Shown: positions 8,003-16,407, numbered from the stretch's first letter. The stretch: DNA of 19,676 nt from an uncultured Muribaculaceae bacterium (GCA_910584495.1 CAJUAR010000054.1:1-19676); one strand, 5' to 3'. Program-made: numbers and translations. The notes: generated by a model from the sequence alone, not told the origin.

Positions 8003-10375
8003 ATGGAATTAGTAAATCTACGAAAAATGACCGATGGCAGCGGCCTCTATGCACCCGTCGGCAATCTCAAATCTCTTGACAGTCTTGCCGGCTATGTTCC
8101 ACTTGGCATTGCAGGCTCTTCCTTTGTTTTTGCTCGCGGACGACGACTGGCATCAATACAGACTGTGCAAATGACGGTCGACGACCCTCAGGTTTTGCAT
8201 GGAGATACCGACCTGCGCGGCGATGTAGAGGCTGTGCTTTTTGCCACATCCGAGCATATAGTGGCTCTCACCACAGCCGGACCGGTGCGTATTGTTGTCG
8301 GCGACGACGGCCGTCCGCAGTGGTATGACTACAAGCTGCAGTTTCCCGGTCTCTCGCTCTTTGCCGTCGACGGCTCGTTGCTTGCAGCAGAGGTGGGCGA
8401 GCGCAAGCTCTCTACCGCCTACAGCGGCGGCTCGCTGCGTCCTGCCGATGAAAAAGCCCTTGCCGAAGACCTGTGCGCGGCCTACGAACAACTGTGCGCC
8501 ACTGCTGCCGATGCTCATCTTGGCATGCAGCCCGCGCTGGCACGTTATAAACTTTATGACAGCGAAGGTAAGTTGCTCTACACCTCGCCGGCGATGATGG
8601 CGGCGTGCAGCAACGGTTACCAATGCACTGACACGGTGAGCCTCTATTCTGCCGACCGTCAGACTGTTGCGGCCTATACTCTGCGAGCCAGCACATGGCG
8701 GTTGCGGCTGCATGCCGAGGCATGCTCCGACAGCAAGGTTGTGCGCGCTGTGGCCCGTGCCGAGGTATATGTGTGCCCCATGTTTCATCCCTACGACCCT
8801 TCGGGCACGGGGACGGCAACGCTGTCGCGCTTGGGAAACACCGATGGCCCCTTTGCACATGTCGCGTTGCCCGGCAACGATGTGAGTGCCGCAACAGTGC
8901 GCAAAGCCCTCTGCCATCTCGACACTTTCGAAAAGCTTGCCGCCGTGGTGGCGAATCCTTTCGGACCGCAGGAGCAGACATTCAACATAGTTCCCTCGTT
9001 CGGCAGTGTGGCCGACGAGGTGCGCGCCGTCAAAACGGTGCTCAGGGCATCCATCCGACACAGTTCCTCCTCATTGCCGGCACCCGGAGGCGCTTTCACC
9101 GCACATTGTGCCGCCGAGGCATCAGGTGTTGTGGCCTATGCCTCGCCGAGGACGGTTGGAGAGGCGGTCTATGCTCCCGAGTTCTTTGCAGCCTCCAGGG
9201 CCGAAGGCTCCGCTACATTGTCGGTTGCCGTGCTTATGTCCGACGGCACATGCCACACACCGGAGCCACGACATATTTCATGGCATTTCTCCGCTTTAGG
9301 CCCTTTGGCGAGCTATCCTTCGGGGGCGGCGCGTCAGCTTTTGCTCAAGCTTGAGGGCGATGGCTGGCAGAAGAGTGCATCCTTGCCGCTCACACCTTTG
9401 CCCGATGGGAGCGCGTCGGTGTATGTGGCCGACAATGCCGTGCCGTGTGTCCTTGGCAGCGAAACCCTCGAAATGCCTTCCGACACTCGCGTGGAGGACC
9501 CGACGGCAGATGTCGTGGCATTTGCCGATGCTTCCAATCCGTGGAACATTATTGCCACAGCACCTGTTGCAGGAGGTTCGCTCATGGCATTGTTGCCGCG
9601 CACGGGCACCGATCAGTCGTGGGAGTTTGGACGTGCACGTTTCATTGCCGCCACCCGAGGGGCCATATTATCGCTTGCTGTCGACAGCAAAAGCCGCCGT
9701 GCCGCTGTGCGTACCCTTTCTGCGGTTGGTATAGAGCGCTCCGATGCCATGTGCGCTGTGCCCGGCGGTTCGGTTATGGCTGTGTGCGGGGGCCGCATCG
9801 TCGAAATCACTCCCACAGGTCGAATGCGCCGTTTTGCAGCTGATACGGACTATGTGGCTCTGGGCTACGACCCTGCGAAGGACGAGCTGTGGGCATTGTG
9901 TGCCGATGGCGACTGTCATATTTTTAAGCCCGACGTGCCGGGCGAATATTATATCCGCAACGATATTTCGGCATGGAGTTTTGCGCATTTTAACCGTGGC
10001 ATGGCCATTGCCGGTTCCTCTCTTTGGCTTGCCGGCATGGAGACACCGGGACAGAAGAGCGTGGAACTCAGCAGCTTCATGCCGGATAAAGGGCACCGTC
10101 TGTTCTCTCCGGCTGAGATAAGGGCCAATATTTCAGGTGCGGATCTCAATCTTACTTTCGATGTATGGGACTGCGGCGTTGACAATCGCGGCAAGTGGCC
10201 ATTGATTCAGACTACGGTGCGAGGCAGTGTGCGCTCGCCTCTTGCTTTTCCGCTCATGGGGCGTGCCGTGCGCAAGCTCGAAGCCGTGCTCAGCGGCACT
10301 GTAGGCCCCGATTTCCGCTTTCACTCCATAGCAATGTCGGTTCGGACCGACCCAAAACCACACTTCAATGCATAA
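8003..10375 (+). CDS. Putative phage-type virion structural protein
   Basis: A 790-residue protein beginning MELVNLRKMTDGSGLYAPVG, with no signal peptide or membrane segment. I recognise the style rather than a named family. The opening (a list of values introduced by an 'LR...G...PVG' phrase) and the segment ALARYKLYDSEGKLLYTSPA near residue 175 resemble large structural proteins of Bacteroidota phages, which often carry beta-propeller-like repeats. Later parts (DPAKDELWALCADGDCHIFK, for example) read like propeller blades. The gene overlaps the terminase gene by eight bases, which supports a phage origin and coupled translation. The reading frame is intact over its full length. The exact virion role (stopper, tail tip or accessory) cannot be told. 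Confidence 0.55.
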   Translation: MELVNLRKMTDGSGLYAPVGNLKSLDSLAGYVPLGIAGSSFVFARGRRLASIQTVQMTVDDPQVLHGDTDLRGDVEAVLFATSEHIVALTTAGPVRIVVGDDGRPQWYDYKLQFPGLSLFAVDGSLLAAEVGERKLSTAYSGGSLRPADEKALAEDLCAAYEQLCATAADAHLGMQPALARYKLYDSEGKLLYTSPAMMAACSNGYQCTDTVSLYSADRQTVAAYTLRASTWRLRLHAEACSDSKVVRAVARAEVYVCPMFHPYDPSGTGTATLSRLGNTDGPFAHVALPGNDVSAATVRKALCHLDTFEKLAAVVANPFGPQEQTFNIVPSFGSVADEVRAVKTVLRASIRHSSSSLPAPGGAFTAHCAAEASGVVAYASPRTVGEAVYAPEFFAASRAEGSATLSVAVLMSDGTCHTPEPRHISWHFSALGPLASYPSGAARQLLLKLEGDGWQKSASLPLTPLPDGSASVYVADNAVPCVLGSETLEMPSDTRVEDPTADVVAFADASNPWNIIATAPVAGGSLMALLPRTGTDQSWEFGRARFIAATRGAILSLAVDSKSRRAAVRTLSAVGIERSDAMCAVPGGSVMAVCGGRIVEITPTGRMRRFAADTDYVALGYDPAKDELWALCADGDCHIFKPDVPGEYYIRNDISAWSFAHFNRGMAIAGSSLWLAGMETPGQKSVELSSFMPDKGHRLFSPAEIRANISGADLNLTFDVWDCGVDNRGKWPLIQTTVRGSVRSPLAFPLMGRAVRKLEAVLSGTVGPDFRFHSIAMSVRTDPKPHFNA

Positions 10376-12206
10376 CGAATATATATCCTTGCTCGACAGC
10401 TTGCGGCAGCATTTTGCCGCCACGCTCTACGACCCTCACCGGGGCTTGTGCTGCACCGGTCCCCGGCAGCGTGTGTCCACGCCGGTGGAGGGTCTGCCCT
10501 GGGCTTATGTTCCTGTGGAGATGCTCGACAATCCGGCCTATGCCACCTGTCGCAACAATGCCTTGGCCTGGAAGAGGCTGCGTTGTGCCTCCGATTTCGA
10601 ATACTGGGCTGCAAACTGTGTCAAAATCAAGCCAAAACGCGGTTTTGCCAATGTTCCCTTCACTCTCAACATTCCTCAGCGGCATGTGCTGTCCATCATC
10701 GAACGACAGCGGCGAGCCGGCGAGCCGCTGCGGCTCATCATTCTCAAATCGCGTCAGTGGGGGTGCTCCACGCTGGTGCAAATATATATGGCATGGATTC
10801 AGACGTGCTTGCGCAAGAATTGGAATTCAATTATCTGCGCACATGTCAAGGACACGTCGGCAACGATTCGCGGTATGTACACCAAGCTTCTTGCCAACTA
10901 CCCGGCCGAGATGTGGGAGGGCGACGAAGCACCGAAATTCGTGCCCTACGAAGGTTCCACCAACATTCGCGCCATTGCCGGCCGCGACTGCTTTGTGGCC
11001 ATAGGTTCGTCGGAAAAACAAGATGCTCTGCGAGGCACCGATGTTGCCATGGCTCATCTGAGCGAGATTGCTTTCTGGCCGTCGTCGCGCGAGCACACAC
11101 CGGAAGCCGCCGTCAATTCGGTTTGCAGCGGTATAGCACGTATGCCCCTGACTCTTGTTGCTCTCGAATCGACAGCTAACGGCGTGGGCAATTATTTTCA
11201 CAGCGAGTGGCGCCGTGCCGTGGAAGGACGGTCGGACAAAGTTCCGATTTTCATCCCCTGGTTCGAAACCGGCGACAACGCCGACGGCAAAATCGATGTC
11301 GATGCAATGGTCAAGAGCCTGACACCCTATGAGCAGAGGTTGTGGAACGAAGGGGCTCTTCTTGCCCAAATTGCATGGTACAGGGCTAAGGCTCGCGAAT
11401 ATAGCTCGTTGCAGGGTCTCAATGCCGAGTATCCTTCGGACGATGTCGAAGCCTTTGCGGCAACCACGCGCACAGTGTTCAGCCCCGAGCATGTGGAGGC
11501 TTTGCGGGGCGGCTGTAAGGCACCGACGATGGGCGATGTGGGCGCGGAGGGACGTTTCGTGCCCTCGTCAACGGGGGCTCTGGCCGTGTGGAGCTTGCCG
11601 CAGCCGGGGTGCCGCTATGTGGCGGCTGTGGATGTGGGCGGCCGCTCGGCCGAGGCCGACTGGTCGGTGATTGCGGTGTTTCGAGCCGGCGTGGGCGAGA
11701 TGCCGGAGGTGGTGGCGCAGTGGCGCGGGCATGTGGATCACGACATACTTGTGCGCAAATGTGCCGCCGTGGGGCGGTTCTACAACACAGCCTTGCTGGT
11801 GATTGAATCGAACACTTTCGAGACCGCCGAATATGGAGGTGTTGAAAATTCCAATCTTTTTGTACTGTCACGGCTTGCCGAATCCTATCCTGCCGTTTAC
11901 CGCCGACGCAGCTACGACCGCGCCGGCATTGTCAAGGGCTCGATGATAGGTTTTCACACCAATCGAGCCACCAAGGCCATACTCATCGACGGCCTCATCG
12001 AAGCCGTTCGCGAGGGTTCATACATCGAACATTCGGACGAAGCCTGCAACGAATTGCTTGTCTACGAACAGCTCCCCAACGGCAGCTTTGCCGCTCGTTG
12101 CGGCTACCACGACGACATACTGATGACACGCGCCATGGCTCTACATGTGATCAGCACCGATTTCAGGGCTTTTATTGTTCCTCGAAACATCGGCAAAGCC
12201 CGATAG
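10368..12206 (+). CDS. Phage terminase, large subunit (TerL-like)
   Basis: A 612-residue protein with every main terminase motif. The ATPase half has an adenine-region arginine and a deviant Walker A, KSRQWGCST (127-135), a Walker B ending in the catalytic Glu, VAMAHLSE (226-233), and motif C, ESTANG (267-272). The nuclease half (RNase H fold) has VDVGG with Asp422, VIES with Glu480, and YHDD with Asp582/583. In phages this enzyme pumps DNA into the procapsid and cuts it. It starts within the preceding gene (eight-base overlap). Its last 66 bases overlap the end of tilS on the other strand. No portal, capsid, small terminase or integrase gene is visible nearby, so this is either a domesticated pair or what remains of a prophage. 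The intact motifs argue against long decay. Confidence 0.9.
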   Translation: MHNEYISLLDSLRQHFAATLYDPHRGLCCTGPRQRVSTPVEGLPWAYVPVEMLDNPAYATCRNNALAWKRLRCASDFEYWAANCVKIKPKRGFANVPFTLNIPQRHVLSIIERQRRAGEPLRLIILKSRQWGCSTLVQIYMAWIQTCLRKNWNSIICAHVKDTSATIRGMYTKLLANYPAEMWEGDEAPKFVPYEGSTNIRAIAGRDCFVAIGSSEKQDALRGTDVAMAHLSEIAFWPSSREHTPEAAVNSVCSGIARMPLTLVALESTANGVGNYFHSEWRRAVEGRSDKVPIFIPWFETGDNADGKIDVDAMVKSLTPYEQRLWNEGALLAQIAWYRAKAREYSSLQGLNAEYPSDDVEAFAATTRTVFSPEHVEALRGGCKAPTMGDVGAEGRFVPSSTGALAVWSLPQPGCRYVAAVDVGGRSAEADWSVIAVFRAGVGEMPEVVAQWRGHVDHDILVRKCAAVGRFYNTALLVIESNTFETAEYGGVENSNLFVLSRLAESYPAVYRRRSYDRAGIVKGSMIGFHTNRATKAILIDGLIEAVREGSYIEHSDEACNELLVYEQLPNGSFAARCGYHDDILMTRAMALHVISTDFRAFIVPRNIGKAR

Positions 12207-13547
12207 GTGGAGCTGCATGCGGACAAAGCGTCTGGTGCCGGGACCCACGGCGAGCAGTGCCGAGTTGCGCAGCCCTGGCAGCCATACAATTTCGCCGTCG
12301 CGGAGCATGACCCAGGCATCGCGTTTCTGCTGCGCGGTGAGCTTGGCGTTGTTGAAAAGGTCGCTGAGCAGTTTGCCTTTTTTGCTGCCGAAAGGCACCA
12401 TGCGGTCGCCGCGTCGTGGGTGGCGCAATTCCCAGCGGTGCTCGCCTTCGATGGCTGCGGCATCGAAAAAAGCCACATCGGGGCGGCCGGCCAAGGGTCT
12501 GAACAGTTCCACCGGCCCGAAACTCACCTCTATCCTCACCGGCGAGTTTATGTCGTGGCGTGGATTGACATTAAACGAGGCCTCGGCAGTTCCCAGCGAT
12601 GATGCTTCGATAAAGGTGAGAATGCCACGGTTCTGTTCGGCCACTGTCGAGCCGTCGGTGGAGAAAAAGCGTTGTCCCGAGGTATCGGCTCCGGCAAGCA
12701 TGTCAGAAGCCTGTGTGGCTGTGAATCCCTTGCTGCGCAGCATCTCGAAAAGTATGGTTGCTGCCTGCGGCTCACAGGCAAGGGCCTTGAGGTCTATACC
12801 CGAGGGTGTGGTGTAGTTGCGGGCCTTGGCGTTGATGGCGCAACGATAGACAGCTTCGGCAGATTCGAGTTTTTCGATTGTTGAAAGTATGGCATCGGCA
12901 GCCCCCGGAAAGTTTTGTTCCATCAGGGGCAGTATGCTGTTGCGCAGACGGTTGCGGCGGTGAGCATCGCTGGCGTTTGAACTGTCGTCGACAAAGGTCA
13001 GTCCACGGGCTGCGACATATTGCTCAATTTCTAAGCGCGAAAAGGGCAGCAGCGGGCGCACCACGTCGGCATGGCGAGGTTTCATGCTTGTGAGGCCCGC
13101 CAGTCCCGTGCCGCGAAGGAGGTTGAGCATGAAAGTTTCCACACGGTCTTCGCGGTGATGGCCCACGGCTACGGCTTGCGCCCCGTTTCGGTCGAGCAAG
13201 TCGGCAAACCAGGCATATCGCAGCTCGCGGCAAGCCATTTCCACCGATTCTCCGGTTGCCGCACGGCGTTCGTCCACGTTGAAGTCGCGCACATAAACAT
13301 CGCAGCCCAGCGCATCGCACACATTGCAGGCATGGCGCATGTCGCGCATCGATTCGTCGCCGCGAAGGTGATAGTTGCAGTGGGCAGCCACGCAGTCGTA
13401 GCCCATGGCGGTGAGCACGGCAAGCAAGGCCACCGAATCGGCTCCGCCGCTGAGGGCCACCAGCACCGGAGCCTTGTGGTGCAGCAGGCCTTGGGCGGCA
13501 ACGAAAGCCGCGCATCTGCGTTCAAATTCTGTGGTATATTCTTTCAA
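12141..13547 (-). CDS. tilS: tRNA(Ile)-lysidine synthase TilS
   Basis: A 468-residue protein. It carries the N-type ATP-pyrophosphatase motif SGGADS (33-38), the family segment GHHREDRVETFMLNLLRG (129-146) and DDSSNASDAHRRNRLRN (187-203). A TilS C-terminal domain follows, with RRGDRMVPFG and GKLLSDLFNNAKL. The enzyme joins lysine to cytidine 34 of the CAU-anticodon isoleucine tRNA, switching both charging and decoding from Met/AUG to Ile/AUA; it is normally essential. The tail after RRFVRMQL, roughly 20 residues, lies over the end of the terminase gene and looks like an added extension. The gene is divergent from the glycosyltransferase. Confidence 0.95.
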   Translation of the reverse strand: MKEYTTEFERRCAAFVAAQGLLHHKAPVLVALSGGADSVALLAVLTAMGYDCVAAHCNYHLRGDESMRDMRHACNVCDALGCDVYVRDFNVDERRAATGESVEMACRELRYAWFADLLDRNGAQAVAVGHHREDRVETFMLNLLRGTGLAGLTSMKPRHADVVRPLLPFSRLEIEQYVAARGLTFVDDSSNASDAHRRNRLRNSILPLMEQNFPGAADAILSTIEKLESAEAVYRCAINAKARNYTTPSGIDLKALACEPQAATILFEMLRSKGFTATQASDMLAGADTSGQRFFSTDGSTVAEQNRGILTFIEASSLGTAEASFNVNPRHDINSPVRIEVSFGPVELFRPLAGRPDVAFFDAAAIEGEHRWELRHPRRGDRMVPFGSKKGKLLSDLFNNAKLTAQQKRDAWVMLRDGEIVWLPGLRNSALLAVGPGTRRFVRMQLHLSGFADVSRNNKSPEIGADHM

Positions 13548-13674
13548 TTCGTGTCGGGGTTTAGAGTATGTTTATTTTTGGCTTATGTTAAGATTTAGAT
13601 TGATTTTTCGAGTATGTTTCAAGCTTCTAAAGATTTCATAGAGTTAAAAGTAAACATACTATTAAAGTCGTTTA

Positions 13675-13682
13675 CAAAGTTA
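13675..13682 (-). promoter_or_regulatory. Possible tilS -7 element
   Basis: Read on the minus strand this is TAACTTTG, a match to TAnnTTTG. No good TTTG lies at the right distance. It would give a leader of about 120 bases before the tilS ATG at 13547. Confidence 0.35.
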
Positions 13683-13708
13683 GCAAAAAAAAACGACACT
13701 TGTCCGGA

Positions 13709-13740
13709 TTTGTGGAATTGCGATTGTTTTACTATCTTTG
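13709..13740 (+). promoter_or_regulatory. Promoter of the GT4 glycosyltransferase gene
   Basis: TTTG (13709-13712) and TATCTTTG (13733-13740) are separated by 20 bases, a good Bacteroidota promoter. The predicted start is near 13747, about 45 bases before the ATG, with the AGTATGTTT palindrome at the very 5' end of the transcript. Confidence 0.65.
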
Positions 13741-13790
13741 TCCCCAATAAGAGTATGTTTATTAAACATATTCTTTATAAAAGTTGGCAA

Positions 13791-14834
13791 ATGAAAATAC
13801 TACATCTTATATATTCGTTTTTCATCGGCGGAGCCGAGAGCTTGCTCATCGACATTGCCAATGGTCAGGCACGCCTCGGCCACGATGTGACAGTGATGAT
13901 TGTGAACGATGGCATCGACGAAGCTCTCGTGGCCAAGTTCGTGCCGGATGTGAAAGTAGAGCGCATGAACCGCCGGCAGGGCGACAAGCCTCTGCTGATG
14001 ATGGCACGCCTCAACTGGTTTATTTTCAAGATGAAACCGGATATTATACATGCCCATCACCACAAGTTCTGCCGCTTGGTGCAGGTGCGCAAATCACACC
14101 TGCTGCTCACTGTCCACGATATTAACACGGCCATGATTTATGCTGCACGCTCCAATATGGTAGCCATCACCGAAGCTGTCAAGACCGATGTGCTGCAGCG
14201 TGTGCCGACAGCCAGGATTACTACCATTCTCAACGGCATCGATACCACGGCGGTAGTCCGTCGTGCTCCTGTAGATTCCCAAGGTAATTTCCGTTTGGTG
14301 CAAGTGGCCAATCTTTTACCGCATAAAAAAGGTCAGGACCTTGCCATCCGCGCCCTTGGAGAGCTTCACCGCCGTGGTGTTGACGATGTGGACATTACAT
14401 TTATAGGCGGTGGCGATGCATCCGAACTGAAACGCATGGCACAAGAGGAGGGTGTGGCCGAACGTGTCCATTTTGCCGGACTGCGCGACCGCCGCTATGT
14501 CTACCAACATCTGGCCGACTTCGATGCCATGTGTCATCCCTCGCGCTACGAGGGCTTCGGGCTGACTGTGGCCGAAGGCATGGCCGCCGGACTGCCGCTG
14601 ATTCTCACCCGCCACGATGGCCCATGGGAAGTGGCCGACAACGGAAGGCTATGCACCGACTTTGAAAAAGATAACGTTGTTTCGCTTGCCGAGGCAATAT
14701 TAAAAGTTAAAGATAACTATGTTGATGCCCAACGCCTTGCAAAGGAGGGTCTTGACTATGTGAAACGATATGACATCAGTCGAACCGTTAACTACTACGA
14801 AAATTTTTACCGCTCTTTGCTCGCCGACAAGTAG
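13791..14834 (+). CDS. GT4-family glycosyltransferase
   Basis: A 347-residue, GT-B-fold, retaining-type glycosyltransferase. The start is set at the ATG at 13791 (MKILHLIYSF). A longer frame from 13614 adds 59 residues with no family resemblance and would begin upstream of the predicted promoter. Visible motifs are GGAES (13-17) in the acceptor-side domain, NGID (148-151), LLPHKKGQDLAIRA (175-188), FIGGGD (204-209) and the GT4 EX7E signature in HPSRYEGFGLTVAEG (Glu254 and Glu262). The family moves sugars from nucleotide-sugar donors onto lipid or polysaccharide acceptors at the inner face of the membrane. It is followed by kdsD, so a part in LPS core or capsule building is plausible, but donor and acceptor cannot be read from sequence. 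Confidence 0.88.
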   Translation: MKILHLIYSFFIGGAESLLIDIANGQARLGHDVTVMIVNDGIDEALVAKFVPDVKVERMNRRQGDKPLLMMARLNWFIFKMKPDIIHAHHHKFCRLVQVRKSHLLLTVHDINTAMIYAARSNMVAITEAVKTDVLQRVPTARITTILNGIDTTAVVRRAPVDSQGNFRLVQVANLLPHKKGQDLAIRALGELHRRGVDDVDITFIGGGDASELKRMAQEEGVAERVHFAGLRDRRYVYQHLADFDAMCHPSRYEGFGLTVAEGMAAGLPLILTRHDGPWEVADNGRLCTDFEKDNVVSLAEAILKVKDNYVDAQRLAKEGLDYVKRYDISRTVNYYENFYRSLLADK

Positions 14835-14850
14835 AATTTTAGTAATTTTG
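14816..14850 (+). promoter_or_regulatory. Possible promoter of the kdsD-ribH-yciH gene run
   Basis: TAATTTTG (14843-14850) matches the -7 consensus, 25 bases before the kdsD ATG. The nearest TTTG (14816-14819) is 23 bases upstream, slightly too far, so strength is uncertain. Read-through from the glycosyltransferase gene is also likely, as the gap is only 41 bases. Confidence 0.45.
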
Positions 14851-14875
14851 TAGTCCAACAAACAAAAATCCTGCC

Positions 14876-15484
14876 ATGAATGTGCAAGAATCAATGAGAG
14901 AAATATTGCAAGCCGAAAGCGAAGCAATCCGAAATATTCCCGTCAGCGATGCTTATCAAGCTGCTGTGGATGCTATAATTGAGCATGTCCATCGCCGCGG
15001 CGGCAAACTCGTTACCGCCGGTATGGGTAAAGCCGGGCAAATTGCCATGAACATTGCCACTACTTTTGCCTCTACGGGCACTCCGGCAGTGTCGCTCCAT
15101 CCCAGCGAGGCGCAGCATGGTGATCTTGGCATACTTCAGCCCAACGACATTGTGCTCCTCATCTCCAACAGCGGCAAAACACGCGAAATCATCGAACTTA
15201 TCGACCTTCTCCACGGCCTCTATGCCGGCATGCCGGTGATTGCCATCACCGGAGCTCCCGACAGCCCTGTAACTAAGGCTGCCGACATTGTGTTGCTCAC
15301 AGGCGGGGCTCCCGAAGTATGTCCGCTCGGCCTCACTCCCACAACATCCACCACGGTTATGACCGTTATTGGCGATGTGCTGGTGGTCAACGTGATGAAG
15401 GCCATCAACTTTTCGGCTGCCGAATATGCCAAACGCCATCATGGCGGCTACCTCGGTCATGCTGCAAGGGCTCAGAAACAATGA
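14876..15484 (+). CDS. kdsD: SIS-domain-only arabinose-5-phosphate isomerase (KdsD-like)
   Basis: A 202-residue protein consisting of one SIS sugar-isomerase domain. Features include GMGKAG (49-54, with the family lysine at 52), HPSEAQHGDLG (75-85), SNSGKT (97-102), APEVCPLGLTPTTSTT (145-160) and the late histidines at 188-189. These match KpsF/KdsD/GutQ enzymes, which interconvert ribulose-5-phosphate and arabinose-5-phosphate, the first step towards Kdo for LPS. Proteobacterial forms have about 330 residues, with two CBS domains after the SIS domain; here the CBS domains are absent. SIS-only forms are known in Bacteroides, so this is probably the full-length enzyme and not a broken one. Its stop overlaps the start of the next gene by four bases. 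Confidence 0.85.
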   Translation: MNVQESMREILQAESEAIRNIPVSDAYQAAVDAIIEHVHRRGGKLVTAGMGKAGQIAMNIATTFASTGTPAVSLHPSEAQHGDLGILQPNDIVLLISNSGKTREIIELIDLLHGLYAGMPVIAITGAPDSPVTKAADIVLLTGGAPEVCPLGLTPTTSTTVMTVIGDVLVVNVMKAINFSAAEYAKRHHGGYLGHAARAQKQ

Positions 15485-16392
15485 GAAAACTCATCTTCAT
15501 CGGCGAGTGCAACTATAACATAGTGCTCGATGCCGCCGGCACTCCCGTAGGGGCCATGCCCGGAGGTGTCATTGCATGTGCCGCCGCTGTTTTGGGCAAG
15601 CTTGGCTATGACGTGCTCATGGCATCGGAGGCGGCAACCGATGCTGTCGGCGACCTTGTCGTGAAAAGGCTCATGGCTGCTAATGTCGATGTGAGGTCGG
15701 TCGACCGCTACACCGAAGGGCGTACGGCTCTCAACGTTTATGTGCGCGACAGTCAGGGCGCAGCCTCTTCGGCTGTGCGCTACGAGGCCTATCCCGACGA
15801 AGCTTTCGACATTGTGTGGCCACGCATCGAGGCCGACGACATTGTGGTCTTCGGCGGATATTATGCCGTGGACCCGCGCATGCGCAAGCGTCTTCAACAG
15901 CTCATCAATAATGCCGCCGAACGAAAGGCCATGCTTGTCTATCTGCCGGGCTTCATAGGCGACAGGCAGCCGCGCCTCACACGCATCATGCCTCAGATTT
16001 TTGAAAATCTCGAGATTGCCGACCTGCTCATAACACGCAGTAGCGACCTTGAAATGCTCTTCGGTGTGAAAAGCCAGCAGGAGTGCTACCTCAAGCATAT
16101 CGACTTCTACTGCCGCTCGCTTGTGAATATCGACCAAACATGTGCCCGTATCAGCTACTACAGTGGCAAGCAGATGAGCTGTGTGGATGTTGACCCCGCC
16201 TGCTGCAGCTCGATGATGTGGCAGGCAGGAGTTGTGGCCGGCATCGTCGGCGCTTTGTCCGAAAATTGCTCAGGCCGCGATGCCTTGCTGCAGCCCGATG
16301 CTTCGCTGCGCGAATCAATCATAAAGGGCGGGGCCTCGTGCGGATGCGAGCAGGCAAAGACAATAAATAATGAATGGCAGATAAACCTTTAA
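15481..16392 (+). CDS. PfkB-family sugar-kinase-like protein lacking the GAGD motif, possible pseudokinase
   Basis: A 303-residue protein with ribokinase-fold features. These are a short beta start, MRKLIFIGECNYNI; PGGVIACAAAVLGKLG (27-42) in place of the usual GGxxxNxAxxLxRLG; VGDLVVKRLMAANVD (56-70); and RSSDLEMLFG (186-195) in place of the NxxE motif. The second PfkB signature, normally DTTGAGD with the catalytic Asp, is replaced by DPACCSSMM (238-246): no Gly-x-Gly, no Asp. AGVVAGIVGAL follows in the right place, so the alignment is convincing. Kinase activity is therefore doubtful; a sugar-binding or regulatory role is possible. The ATGA overlap with kdsD implies linked function, perhaps in Kdo-related sugar phosphate handling. 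The start at 15481 is fixed by this overlap. Confidence 0.75.
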   Translation: MRKLIFIGECNYNIVLDAAGTPVGAMPGGVIACAAAVLGKLGYDVLMASEAATDAVGDLVVKRLMAANVDVRSVDRYTEGRTALNVYVRDSQGAASSAVRYEAYPDEAFDIVWPRIEADDIVVFGGYYAVDPRMRKRLQQLINNAAERKAMLVYLPGFIGDRQPRLTRIMPQIFENLEIADLLITRSSDLEMLFGVKSQQECYLKHIDFYCRSLVNIDQTCARISYYSGKQMSCVDVDPACCSSMMWQAGVVAGIVGALSENCSGRDALLQPDASLRESIIKGGASCGCEQAKTINNEWQINL

Positions 16393-16407
16393 ACCCAATT
16401 TCCTCCT

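Larger units (their letters stand above)
13564..13773. promoter_or_regulatory. Cluster of AGTATGTTT motifs between tilS and the glycosyltransferase gene
   Basis: AGTATGTTT occurs at 13565-13573, 13611-13619 and 13752-13760 on the plus strand and inverted at 13651-13660. The copy at 13751-13761 forms an almost perfect palindrome with 13763-13773. The cluster covers the tilS leader and the start of the glycosyltransferase transcript. It may be a regulator binding site or a chance AT-rich repeat. Confidence 0.4.

Noticed and set aside
7767..8054. Minus-strand frame of 95 codons sharing a 37-residue end with the 82-318 frame
   Set aside because: Both frames are produced by the 154-base direct repeat; the two copies differ mostly at amino-acid-changing sites, and promoter and hairpin elements lie within.
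8153..9061. Long minus-strand frame opposite the virion-type protein gene
   Set aside because: It is a shadow of a GC-rich gene; Cys/His/Arg-rich translation with no family resemblance.
10827..11492. Minus-strand frame opposite the terminase gene
   Set aside because: The terminase motifs on the plus strand are unmistakable; the antisense translation shows nothing.
12175..12816. Plus-strand frame of 213 codons opposite tilS
   Set aside because: Shadow of tilS, which has clear motifs and family length.
13614..13790. 59-residue N-terminal extension of the glycosyltransferase
   Set aside because: It contains the predicted promoter, has no similarity to GT4 starts, and MKILHLIYSF at 13791 is a typical GT4 beginning.
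14891..16137. Two long minus-strand frames opposite kdsD and the kinase-like gene
   Set aside because: Antisense to well-supported genes; His/Cys-rich with no recognisable domain.
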